The notes under the pieces were generated by a model. It saw only the letters and a list, made by a program, of their open reading frames with translations, was not told where the DNA came from and made no database searches. Both the position numbers and the translations under genes were made by a program. 28,124 bases of DNA from CAMQVM01 sp044433365 (GTDB lineage: Bacteria; Bacteroidota; Bacteroidia; Bacteroidales; Rikenellaceae): assembly GCA_044433365.1 (NCBI GenBank), contig JAWXTR010000028.1, positions 1 through 28,124 of the forward strand, in the 5' to 3' direction. Below are positions 8,132 to 15,314 of the stretch, piece by piece (within the stretch, counting starts at the first letter, position 1; each line of letters begins with the position of its first letter).

Positions 8132-9316
8132 ATGTTGATAAGTTTAGCCTACCTATTTATTTTAGGTATTATACTCGCTGAAATTTGTGAGAAACTACGT
8201 ATTCCATCGCTTATAGGAATGCTGCTAGCTGGGATTCTACTTGGTCCTTATATGTTAAATTTACTATCGCCAGAGCTTCTCTCTATCTCTTTAGAGTTAA
8301 GGCAGATAGCACTGATTGTAATTTTAATGCGAGCAGGTCTTGCTCTCGATTTTGGAGCACTAAAAAGGGCTGGGAAACCTGCAATTTTCATCTGCTTTGT
8401 ACCTGCCTGTTTCGAAATCGCAGGAATGTTGATAATTGCTCCGCCACTGCTTGGAATATCGCTATTAGATGCTGCAATTATGGGTAGTGTGGTGGCAGCA
8501 GTATCGCCCGCTGTTGTAGTTCCAAAAATGTTGCATTTAATGGAAAATAGAATTGGTACCGACAAAGCAATTCCTCAAATGATAATGGCTGGAGGCTCTG
8601 TAGACGATATTTTTGTGATTGTTCTATTCTCAATTTTTACCACTTTGGGAAAGGGAGAAGGTGTGGATTTTACGCAATTTGCCAATATCCCAATCTCTAT
8701 TGTTACAGGTGTTGTTTTAGGTGTGGTTACAGGATATATCTTGCTGAAAATATTTAAATTTTTCCATCTTCGTGACTCATTAAAGCTACTTGTAATTATG
8801 AGTGTGGCGTTTATCTTTTTAAAGTTAGAGAGCACACTATCTCACACAGTAGCAATATCGGGTCTGCTTGCAGTGATGATTTTGGGTTGTACAATTTTAA
8901 AAGGAAATGCGCCATTAGCAGTTAGATTATCGAGTAAATTTTCAAAAGTGTGGGTTGCAGCACAAATTTTACTATTTGTGCTCGTTGGGGCAACTGTAAA
9001 TATTGAGTATGCCGCCTCGGCTGGTGTAAACGCTGTTTTGGTGCTGCTTTTTGTGCTTGTGTGGCGTATGGTTGGGGTGTTTGTAAGTACATTGGCAGGC
9101 AATTTCAACCTAAAAGAGCGAATTTTCTGCATGATAGCCTATATGCCCAAAGCCACAGTACAAGCAGCAATAGGCTCACTTCCACTATCAATGGGGCTAT
9201 CGTGTGGCGATATAGTCCTCACCGTAGCAGTGCTCTCAATCCTAATTACTGCTCCGCTTGGTGCTTTTGGGATTGATTTGAGTTATAAACGATTGTTGGG
9301 TGGGGGTGAACGATAA
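8132..9316 (+). CDS. Cation:proton antiporter (PF00999-type)
   Basis: A 394-residue polytopic inner-membrane protein with about 10-12 hydrophobic segments. It starts MLISLAYLFILGIILAEI, followed by the typical KLRIPSLIGMLLAGILLGP. The transport-core region has SVVAAVSPAVVVPKML (119-134) and GGSVDDIFVIVLF (154-166), where the paired Asp at 158-159 lies in the expected ion-binding helix. It ends with a short basic tail. It probably exchanges Na+ or K+ for H+. There is no cytoplasmic KTN/TrkA domain, unlike KefB/KefC. It is transcribed away from the TonB receptor; a functional link is not implied. A second antiporter of the same superfamily lies at 25177. Confidence 0.88.
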   Translation: MLISLAYLFILGIILAEICEKLRIPSLIGMLLAGILLGPYMLNLLSPELLSISLELRQIALIVILMRAGLALDFGALKRAGKPAIFICFVPACFEIAGMLIIAPPLLGISLLDAAIMGSVVAAVSPAVVVPKMLHLMENRIGTDKAIPQMIMAGGSVDDIFVIVLFSIFTTLGKGEGVDFTQFANIPISIVTGVVLGVVTGYILLKIFKFFHLRDSLKLLVIMSVAFIFLKLESTLSHTVAISGLLAVMILGCTILKGNAPLAVRLSSKFSKVWVAAQILLFVLVGATVNIEYAASAGVNAVLVLLFVLVWRMVGVFVSTLAGNFNLKERIFCMIAYMPKATVQAAIGSLPLSMGLSCGDIVLTVAVLSILITAPLGAFGIDLSYKRLLGGGER

Positions 9317-9337
9317 TTTCGTAGCATTCTAAGTATA

Positions 9338-9499
9338 GGGGAGTTCTAAATTCTGGATTTTAACGCTTTTTTATTTTGAGGCTTCACCTTTGAATTTTAC
9401 AAAATGAACCGTAGGCACCACTACGCCCACATTTTGCAAAATCCAAATTTAAAACCTCAAAATATAAAATCGAATAAAACCGAGTGATAAGAACTCCCC
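9338..9499 (-). mobile_element. MITE-like element, full-length copy A
   Basis: 162 bp, with GGGGAGTTCT at the left and AGAACTCCCC at the right, bounded by TATA on both sides (9334-9337, 9500-9503). It contains a central dyad (TTTTACAAAATG ... CATTTTGCAAAATCC) around a GGC-rich loop. Its reverse complement matches copy B (10928-11088) over the whole length. The right end supplies part of the TAG stop (9499-9501) of the neighbouring ATPase gene. It carries no coding capacity. Confidence 0.85.
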
Positions 9500-10767
9500 T
9501 ATAATATTTTAGAAAGCTCCCATGCTTGAATATGTTTTATGCCTTTTCTTGATGGATAGGTAAAATCATCGAGCGATACGACAATCTTTTCGAAATTATC
9601 ATCTATCGCTTCAAGTGCTGAATACTCTCTTTCAATTGTGGTCTCGTCAGTTAACATATATGTTGCTTGCAAGTATAGTGTAGTGGCTCCTTTTTGTGCT
9701 ACAAAATCAATTTCTTTATCTTTTGTATTGCCTGTATGTACTTGATATCCAGCTCTACGAAGCTCTAAATAGATTAAATTTTCTAGCATATAACCCACGC
9801 CATAGCCGTAACCTGAATATAGATAGTTTTTGTATGATAAATCGTTACTATAATATTTTGCGTTACCCGAAATAATATCTTTTCCTTTAATATCATAGCG
9901 ATTACATTTATGTATTATATATGTATCTTCGATAAAGCCAATATAGTTAGATACTCCATCGTAACTTGTTTTACGCCCAAGCCCTTTAAAATATTTGACA
10001 ATACTACCTATAGATATAAGATTTGAAGAGTTGTTGATAAGAAATACAAATATATCTTCAAGCTTTTTTGGCTCTCTAATTTTTTGACGTTGAATAATAT
10101 CTCGAAGAAGTACTGTATCTTTTATAGCAGAGACATAATTTCGCTTTATCTCTTGATTATCTATACCAAAAAGCTCTGGTAATCCGCTGCTTCTCATATA
10201 ATCAAGGTATGTTTCCCGTCCTCGTTTTGCATTATTAATCCCTAGATATTCGTCATAACTAAAAGGGAAAATATCAAAACATATATAACGACCAGAGAGC
10301 AAAGTGGCTAGCTCACCAGATAGCATGTTAGAGTTAGAACCACTAATAAATAGCTCATACTGCTCAGCAAAATTTTGCGAATATGAGTTAACGACTCTCT
10401 CCCAACCTACAATAGACTGTATTTCATCGATAAATATATATACTTTACCTTCTGGTTTTAGTTTTGTCTTATATAATTTAATAATTTCGTCGAGTTCGAT
10501 ATAACTATTTATAAAATCAAAATCAAGAAACTCTCGGCTAATAAAGAGAGTATTTATAGGATTAACACCATTTTCTGTTAAATTAAGAGCTATTTGTCGT
10601 AATATATAACTTTTACCACTACGACGTTGACCTACAAGTACCTTTATAAGTCGGTTGTTGACACACTCAGCTATTTTGTTAGTGTAATTATCTCTTTTAT
10701 ATCCATAATCTAAAGGTGAATCTCCCCAAAGATTATATTTTTCTAATAATTTAATTTTTTCGTCCAT
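9499..10767 (-). CDS. AAA ATPase with DUF4143 C-terminal domain
   Basis: About 422 residues. From this ATG: Walker A GQRRSGKS about 46-53, Walker B VYIFIDEIQ about 115-123, sensor-like FISGSNSNML, then a middle helical region. The C-terminal DUF4143-type block has ENLIYLELRRAGYQV and DKEIDFVAQKG followed by LYLQATY. That block resembles a PD-(D/E)xK nuclease core but lacks the final lysine. The family is widespread in variable copy number in Bacteroidetes and its role is poorly known. A longer frame opens at TTG 10785, but that codon lies inside a predicted -7 element (10783-10790), so ATG 10767 (MDEKIKLLEKYN) is preferred. Three operator-like dyads lie upstream, and inverted MITE copies flank the gene on both sides, suggesting a transferred cassette. 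Confidence 0.88.
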   Translation of the reverse strand: MDEKIKLLEKYNLWGDSPLDYGYKRDNYTNKIAECVNNRLIKVLVGQRRSGKSYILRQIALNLTENGVNPINTLFISREFLDFDFINSYIELDEIIKLYKTKLKPEGKVYIFIDEIQSIVGWERVVNSYSQNFAEQYELFISGSNSNMLSGELATLLSGRYICFDIFPFSYDEYLGINNAKRGRETYLDYMRSSGLPELFGIDNQEIKRNYVSAIKDTVLLRDIIQRQKIREPKKLEDIFVFLINNSSNLISIGSIVKYFKGLGRKTSYDGVSNYIGFIEDTYIIHKCNRYDIKGKDIISGNAKYYSNDLSYKNYLYSGYGYGVGYMLENLIYLELRRAGYQVHTGNTKDKEIDFVAQKGATTLYLQATYMLTDETTIEREYSALEAIDDNFEKIVVSLDDFTYPSRKGIKHIQAWELSKIL

Positions 10768-10782
10768 AGAATAATGTTTTTG

Positions 10783-10790
10783 CAAATATA
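10783..10790 (-). promoter_or_regulatory. Predicted -7 element TATATTTG for the ATPase gene
   Basis: Minus-strand TATATTTG fits TAnnTTTG and lies 16 bases before the ATG at 10767. The nearest operator-like repeat (10801-10820) covers the position where the -33 region would be. Confidence 0.55.
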
Positions 10791-10800
10791 ATGAATTTAT

Positions 10801-10900
10801 TTCGTCTATAGAAGAAAATTATCTTCAAAATGACAAAATTTTCGTCTATAAAAGAAAATTTGCCTAAAAATAGAGAAAAATTCGTTTATAGAAGAAAATT
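10801..10900 (-). promoter_or_regulatory. Three 20-bp near-palindromic repeats spaced exactly 40 bp (putative operators)
   Basis: Copies at 10801-10820 (TTCGTCTATAGAAGAAAATT), 10841-10860 (TTCGTCTATAAAAGAAAATT) and 10881-10900 (TTCGTTTATAGAAGAAAATT). Each is a near-dyad around TATA, and the middle copy with its flanks forms AAATTTTC/GAAAATTT arms. The intervening 20-bp segments are not alike. They lie just upstream of the ATPase promoter; the 40-bp period, close to four helical turns, puts all three on one face of the DNA. Binding protein unknown; the ATPase itself or an unlinked factor are possibilities. Confidence 0.7.
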
Positions 10901-10927
10901 TTATGAATTTTAGTTTATTGAGATTAA

Positions 10928-11088
10928 GGGGAGTTCTAATAATTGGTTTTATTCGATTTTTTATTTTGAGGTTTTAGATTTGGATTTTACAAAATGTGGG
11001 CGTAGCGGTGCCTACGGTGCATTTTGTAAAATTCAAAGATGAAGCCTCAAAATGAAAAAGCGTTAAAATCCAATTTTTAGAAGTTTTC
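10928..11088 (+). mobile_element. MITE-like element, full-length copy B
   Basis: 161 bp, with GGGGAGTTCT at the left and AGAAGTTTTC at the right, bounded by TTAA on both sides (10924-10927, 11089-11092). It is in inverted orientation to copy A at 9338-9499, the two enclosing the ATPase gene. Central dyad GGATTTTACAAAATG / CATTTTGTAAAATTC. An isolated end sequence (TTAAGGGGAGTTTTA) follows at 11097-11111, perhaps from another, lost copy. Confidence 0.85.
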
Positions 11089-11153
11089 TTAAATAATTAA
11101 GGGGAGTTTTATTGAGGATTTGTGAATAAAATTACTTAAATTTGATTAAAAAC

Positions 11154-11184
11154 TTTGTCTTTTTCGATTTATTAGCTATTTTTG
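11154..11184 (+). promoter_or_regulatory. Predicted promoter for the GH110 gene (TTTG-N19-TATTTTTG)
   Basis: TTTG at 11154-11157 and TATTTTTG at 11177-11184, with exactly 19 bases between, a close fit to the Bacteroidetes -33/-7 consensus. Transcription would start near 11191, giving a leader of about 113 bases that contains a short MITE copy. Confidence 0.65.
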
Positions 11185-11219
11185 TAAAAAATATTAATCA
11201 AATCTTATTACCCCATTTA

Positions 11220-11283
11220 GGGGAATTCTAAATTCTGGATTTTGAAAAGGAAAAGCTCCGACAGTCAGATTTTAGAAGTTCCC
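11220..11283 (+). mobile_element. MITE-like element, internally deleted copy in the GH110 leader
   Basis: 64 bp: the left end (GGGGAATTCTAAATTCTGGA) and right end (GTCAGATTTTAGAAGTTCCC) match the two ends of the copy at 24398-24560, with the middle missing. Bounded by TTTA on both sides. The imperfect terminal inverted repeats, about 20 bp, could fold as a hairpin ending about 20 bases before the GH110 start codon. Confidence 0.8.
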
Positions 11284-11303
11284 TTTAATTACTTCTTTCT
11301 ATT

Positions 11304-13205
11304 ATGAAGAGAAAATTACTATCTATTTTATCTGTATGTGCCTTAGCACTTACACTTTCATCTTGTGGTGGAGCCTCGTCTAATGTAGGTGCACCTATTG
11401 ATTTAACTGTTTCGACATCGACAAATAACGATGCTAGTTACGATGTTTATACAAAAGTAAACAAAGCCATCGAAAATGGTGGCAACACAACTATCACCTT
11501 TGAAAAAGGCACCTATCATTTCTACCCAGAGCGTGCACACGAAGAGTTTGTATATATCTCAAACCATGCCGATGTGCTTGCTCGCATTGCGTTCTGCTTT
11601 AAAAATGTTGAGAATGTAACTATCGATGGTGGTGGTTCTACATTTATTTTCCACGGTCGTATGATTCCATTTTTAATGGAGGGTTGTAAAGATATGACAG
11701 TTAAAAACCTTAAAATTGATTTTGCTGAGACTTTCCACAGCGAAGGTAAAATTGTGGCTGTTAATGAGGGTAAAGGTACTTTCGATATGGAAATATCAAA
11801 AGAGTATCCTTACGAAATCCGTAATGGTGAGCTTATCTACCTAAAATCGTACTATGAGCATGGTCTTGGTCAAGCTATACTTTACGACCCAGCAACAAAA
11901 GGTATTGCTTTCCAAACAGAGCTTTCTACGCCAATTTCAACAACTAAACCTGTTAATAAGAATGAGAGATTCAATGCTCAATTCTCTTATAAATACAAAA
12001 TGGATATGAAAGATGACTATATCCGCTTGCAAGGTTCGGAGCGTCGTCTAAGAGCAGAGCAACTTAAACCAGGTTTGGTAAGAATCCACAATCATAACAA
12101 AAAAATGCCTACAGTGGGTATGATTTTAGCTAGTAAAGGCGAGCAGGGTTTCAACCGTTTTGCGCCAGCTTTCAAGGTAAACACTACCGATGGTTTTTAT
12201 GCAGAAAAAGTGATAGTTCACCATGCAGGAGGTATGGGTTTCTTGTTTGAGAATAGCAAAGATTTAGAGCTTTTCAAATGTCAGATTACCCCTTCTAATG
12301 GTCGTATGGTATCTACTACTGCCGATGCTACTCACTTTGTGGGTTGTCGTGGTACAGTAAAACTTAGCGGTTGTGTGTTCCGCAATCAGCTTGATGATGC
12401 TTCAAATATTCATGGTGCTTATCAAGAGGTTGAAAATATTATCGACACACACACAATCGGTGTTCGTGTTGGTCACCACCAACAGTTAGGTTTCGATTTA
12501 GCTCAAGTTGGCGATACTATCGGTATGGTTCGTCTTGCAGATTCTTTCCACGACTACCAAAAACTTACTGTAAAATCTATCAATCGTGTAAATGGTCGTT
12601 ATAGCACAGTAACATTTAACGAAGAGCTTCCTAAAAAGATTAAAAAAGGCGACTATTGCGAAAATCTTTCGGCTTATCCTGATTTAATTGTAGAAAATTG
12701 TGATATTAGTCGCAACCGTGCTCGTGGTCTACTTATCTCTACTCCAAAAACTACAATTATCCGCAACAACTTCTTCGGAACAGAGATGGAGGCACTTCTA
12801 CTTCCTGTTGAGAGTGGTAGTTGGTATGAGTCGGGTAATGCTACAAATGTAATTATCGAGGGTAACACCTTTAAAGATAGTAATATTAGTGGTTTTGATA
12901 GAGGTGTTATCTGCTTCCGCACTGACGACGAGAGCAAAAATATGGCATTTAGCAATGTTGTGATTAAAAACAACAAATTCGACCACTTCGACAGCATGAT
13001 TATGGAGGTTACAAATGTTGATGGTCTAACTTTCGAGGGAAATACAATTACAAACTCGGGTACTTTCCCTGCTCAGTTCCCTAATAACCCTGTGGTTACT
13101 GTTCAATACTCTAAAAATGTTGTTTTCAAAGGCAATACTTATAAGGGTAATGCAAAAGAGATGGTTAAAATGCTTGATGGCTCTAAAGCTATCAAATTTA
13201 ATTAA
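11304..13205 (+). CDS. GH110 family alpha-1,3-galactosidase, lipoprotein
   Basis: A 633-residue right-handed beta-helix glycosidase. Members of GH110 are inverting exo-enzymes that release alpha-1,3-linked galactose, for instance from blood-group B or linear Gal-alpha-1,3-Gal glycans, and some act on algal galactans. The lipoprotein signal ends at LTLSSC, with Cys21; the residues after it (GGASS) are not acidic, so a periplasm-facing location is more likely than the cell surface. Helix coils start around residue 100 (NVENVTIDGGGSTFIFHG). Acidic residues Asp341 (TTADATHF) and Asp364-Asp365 (LDDASNIHG) have the spacing of the GH110 catalytic aspartates as I recall them. Further coils (NVIIEGNTFKDSN, NVVIKNNKFD) continue to the C-terminus. 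It is followed by a secreted propeller gene on the same strand, probably acting on the same glycan. Exact substrate unknown. Confidence 0.88.
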   Translation: MKRKLLSILSVCALALTLSSCGGASSNVGAPIDLTVSTSTNNDASYDVYTKVNKAIENGGNTTITFEKGTYHFYPERAHEEFVYISNHADVLARIAFCFKNVENVTIDGGGSTFIFHGRMIPFLMEGCKDMTVKNLKIDFAETFHSEGKIVAVNEGKGTFDMEISKEYPYEIRNGELIYLKSYYEHGLGQAILYDPATKGIAFQTELSTPISTTKPVNKNERFNAQFSYKYKMDMKDDYIRLQGSERRLRAEQLKPGLVRIHNHNKKMPTVGMILASKGEQGFNRFAPAFKVNTTDGFYAEKVIVHHAGGMGFLFENSKDLELFKCQITPSNGRMVSTTADATHFVGCRGTVKLSGCVFRNQLDDASNIHGAYQEVENIIDTHTIGVRVGHHQQLGFDLAQVGDTIGMVRLADSFHDYQKLTVKSINRVNGRYSTVTFNEELPKKIKKGDYCENLSAYPDLIVENCDISRNRARGLLISTPKTTIIRNNFFGTEMEALLLPVESGSWYESGNATNVIIEGNTFKDSNISGFDRGVICFRTDDESKNMAFSNVVIKNNKFDHFDSMIMEVTNVDGLTFEGNTITNSGTFPAQFPNNPVVTVQYSKNVVFKGNTYKGNAKEMVKMLDGSKAIKFN

Positions 13206-13234
13206 TTCATAATTCATAATTCATAATTCATAAT
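13204..13234 (+). repeat. AATTCAT tandem repeat (about 4 units)
   Basis: The 7-bp unit AATTCAT is repeated about four times directly after the GH110 stop, leading into the following hairpin. Confidence 0.8.
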
Positions 13235-13270
13235 TGCAAGCAGCAATCATGGATTATGAATTTTTTTTTA
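13225..13270 (+). terminator. Hairpin plus T-run between GH110 and the propeller gene
   Basis: AATTCATAAT (13225-13234) pairs with ATTATGAATT (13253-13262), with an inner ATTGC/GCAAT stem, and is followed by a run of T. It has the form of an intrinsic terminator or attenuator. I see no consensus promoter between it and the next start at 13284, so partial read-through is likely. Confidence 0.55.
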
Positions 13271-13283
13271 ATCCAATAGTAAA

Positions 13284-14987
13284 ATGAAGAATTTTTTGAA
13301 AACAATTACAACTTTGGGTTGTATATGTGCTGCTGCTATATCGTCAGTATCAGCACAGATAGTCTATCGTGAGCAGCCAGCAGAGTGGCAACATATTGCC
13401 GAGGGTGGACAATTTATGGATAGAATCCTCCCAATGCCTAAAGGAAAAGTCGATAAGAGTGTATGGGGTGTAGAGCACCTTCTAAACCGCTATGTTGATA
13501 ATGGTATTGAAGATGATGTAATCTCTTATTGGGGTGGTAATATCTTAAAAGGTAATGATGGAAAGTTTCATCTATTTCTTTGTGGATGGGATGAAAACGA
13601 TCCTAAAGGACACTTTGGCTATCCTAACTCTACAGTGTATCATGCAGTTTGTGATAATTCAATAGGTCCATTTAAAGTTGTCGATAAGTTAGGTCATGGT
13701 CATAATCCTGAGATTGTGCCACTTGCAGATGGAAGTTATATGGTATATCACGTTACATCTTTTGGTGAGAAGCTCGACACAGACGAAAATCTACGATATT
13801 TCTACTCAAAAGATATTAACGGGCCTTGGGAACTTAAAAAACTAAAATTAGACCTTCGTGACCGCCCTGTTCGCCTTGGTGGTGGTTCGTGGTTTCATAA
13901 TATGTCGTTTACTGTTCGTGAAGATGGTTCGGTGCTTGCAATTTTAAGAAATGGCTCTATTTGGGTGAGTCAAGATGGAATTTCGCCATACCATCTAATC
14001 ACAGAAAAGAGTATCTACCCAATGTTGGATGGTCGTTATGAGGATCCTGTAATTTGGCGTGACCATATTCAATATCATGTTATTGTAAATGATTGGATTG
14101 GAAGAACTGCTTTCTATCTGCGTTCAAAAGATGGTATAAATTGGGTGCAAGACCCTGGTACTGCTTATGTGCCTGGAGTATCAGTACATGAAGATGGAAC
14201 AGTAGAGAATTGGTATAAATATGAGCGTATCAGAATGTACCGTGATGAGTTAGGACGTGCAATTCAAGCAAATTTTGCAGTTATCGACACCGCTAAGCAC
14301 GACGATTTAATGAACGATAACCATAGTTCAAAAAATATCTCTATTCCTCTAAATAAAGGGATGCTTCTTACAATCTTAGACACAAAACCTTATAATTATC
14401 TGAGCAAAACGATTACCGTAAAAATCTCAGCAGAGCAAGGGTTTAATCCTCAAACCGATGTAGATGTAAATTCATTGCGTTTTGGTGCAAATAGCGAGGT
14501 AAACTATGGTCGTGGGGCTGTTGCTATAAAAAGTGAAAATTCGGGAAGTGATTTAATTGTAACTTTCGAGGCTAAAAGCCACTGTATTGATGAGAATGAA
14601 TTTGCCCCTAAAATGCTAGGTAAGAGCAAAAAAGGTGATATGATTTTCGGGTATGCTCGTATACCGTGGATGAACTACACAGAGTCGATTCTTTCATCTC
14701 GTAAACCAACTCTAGAGAGCGGAGAGGTGAAAATTGTGGTTGAAAACCATGGTCAAGTGGCTTCAAAAGCAACTATTGCTACGCTTAATCTGTATGATAG
14801 CGATGGAGTAGAAAAAGAGTGGGGTAGTGTGGATGTTCCACCGATTAAACCTTACGAAAAAATCGTGTTAACAATAAAAAACAATGGCGATATTCACTCC
14901 ACTATCAAAGGTGATGATAGCAAAGATGTTGTTGTTAAAATTTTGCATCGAGATGGTGAGCCTGTACTATTTCACACAACTATTTAG
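13284..14987 (+). CDS. Secreted beta-propeller protein, putative glycoside hydrolase
   Basis: A 567-residue exported protein with a signal peptide of about 1-24 (cleavage after SVSA). Residues about 60-345 look like a five-bladed propeller of the GH43/GH32/GH117 fold group: repeated strands ending in aromatic or charged turns, for example GGNILKGNDGKFHLFLCGWD (84-103), GHNPEIVPLADGSYMVYH (139-156), FTVREDGSVLAILRNGSIWV (209-228) and EDPVIWRDHIQYHVIVND (253-270). Acidic residues Glu142, Glu253 and Asp254 are candidate active-site residues. About 370-567 is an Ig-like beta domain (KIVVENHGQ, KIVLTIKNNGD). The GH110 gene 78 bp upstream suggests a joint role in glycan breakdown. I cannot assign a CAZy family, and the hydrolase activity is inferred from fold and context. 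Confidence 0.72.
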   Translation: MKNFLKTITTLGCICAAAISSVSAQIVYREQPAEWQHIAEGGQFMDRILPMPKGKVDKSVWGVEHLLNRYVDNGIEDDVISYWGGNILKGNDGKFHLFLCGWDENDPKGHFGYPNSTVYHAVCDNSIGPFKVVDKLGHGHNPEIVPLADGSYMVYHVTSFGEKLDTDENLRYFYSKDINGPWELKKLKLDLRDRPVRLGGGSWFHNMSFTVREDGSVLAILRNGSIWVSQDGISPYHLITEKSIYPMLDGRYEDPVIWRDHIQYHVIVNDWIGRTAFYLRSKDGINWVQDPGTAYVPGVSVHEDGTVENWYKYERIRMYRDELGRAIQANFAVIDTAKHDDLMNDNHSSKNISIPLNKGMLLTILDTKPYNYLSKTITVKISAEQGFNPQTDVDVNSLRFGANSEVNYGRGAVAIKSENSGSDLIVTFEAKSHCIDENEFAPKMLGKSKKGDMIFGYARIPWMNYTESILSSRKPTLESGEVKIVVENHGQVASKATIATLNLYDSDGVEKEWGSVDVPPIKPYEKIVLTIKNNGDIHSTIKGDDSKDVVVKILHRDGEPVLFHTTI

Positions 14988-14993
14988 ATTATA

Positions 14994-15035
14994 GGGAACT
15001 TCTAAAAATGGAATAAAACCAATTAAGAACTCCCC
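14994..15035 (-). mobile_element. MITE-like element, internally deleted 42-bp copy
   Basis: GGGAACTTCTAAAAATGG joined to GAATAAAACCAATTAAG and AGAACTCCCC, bounded by TATA on both sides (14990-14993, 15036-15039). Both halves match the ends of copy B read on the opposite strand; the interior is missing. It lies 6 bp after the propeller stop codon. Confidence 0.8.
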
Positions 15036-15126
15036 TATAGAGAATAAAAATATAAGTTTTCGGTAGTAACAAAATTGCAGTATTAATTTAATGTTAACTA
15101 CAAACAGACAAAATAGCACACTGAGA

Positions 15127-15181
15127 AATTACACTTTCAACCTATTACAATTAAATATAGGTTGAAAGTGTAATTTTTTTA
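15127..15181 (+). terminator. Strong intrinsic terminator after the GH110/propeller unit
   Basis: A perfect 19-bp stem, AATTACACTTTCAACCTAT (15127-15145) with its complement at 15157-15175, an 11-base loop, then a T-run. It separates the glycan-degrading unit from the receptor pair that follows. Confidence 0.82.
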
Positions 15182-15260
15182 TAGTAAATGTTCTTAAAAA
15201 ATTTAACAACTAATTGAATCGTTAGTTTTATTTAACGAAATTTTAACATTTCCGTTACAT

Positions 15261-15287
15261 TTTGGTAACTGTAGCAAAATATCTTTG
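15261..15287 (+). promoter_or_regulatory. Predicted promoter for the TonB receptor/lipoprotein pair
   Basis: TATCTTTG at 15280-15287 fits the -7 consensus, with TTTG at 15261-15264 (15-base spacing, a little short). The ATG at 15315 follows after 27 bases. Together with the preceding terminator it marks a separate transcription unit. Confidence 0.6.
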
Positions 15288-15314
15288 CACCGAAACCAAA
15301 AGTAAAAAATAAAA

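Noticed and set aside
9061..9276. 71-codon frame inside the antiporter gene
   Set aside because: Shadow frame fully inside a well-supported membrane-protein gene.
6079..9316. Receptor and antiporter as one operon or functional unit
   Set aside because: They are divergent with separate predicted promoters; nothing in sequence ties their functions.
10801..10900. Short CRISPR array
   Set aside because: Repeats and spacers of 20 bp are too short, only three copies exist, the repeats are imperfect, and no cas gene is near.
10767..10900. Type III toxin-antitoxin RNA repeat array
   Set aside because: The repeats lie upstream of the predicted promoter, not in a transcript with a terminator, and the downstream protein is an ATPase, not a ToxN-like RNase.
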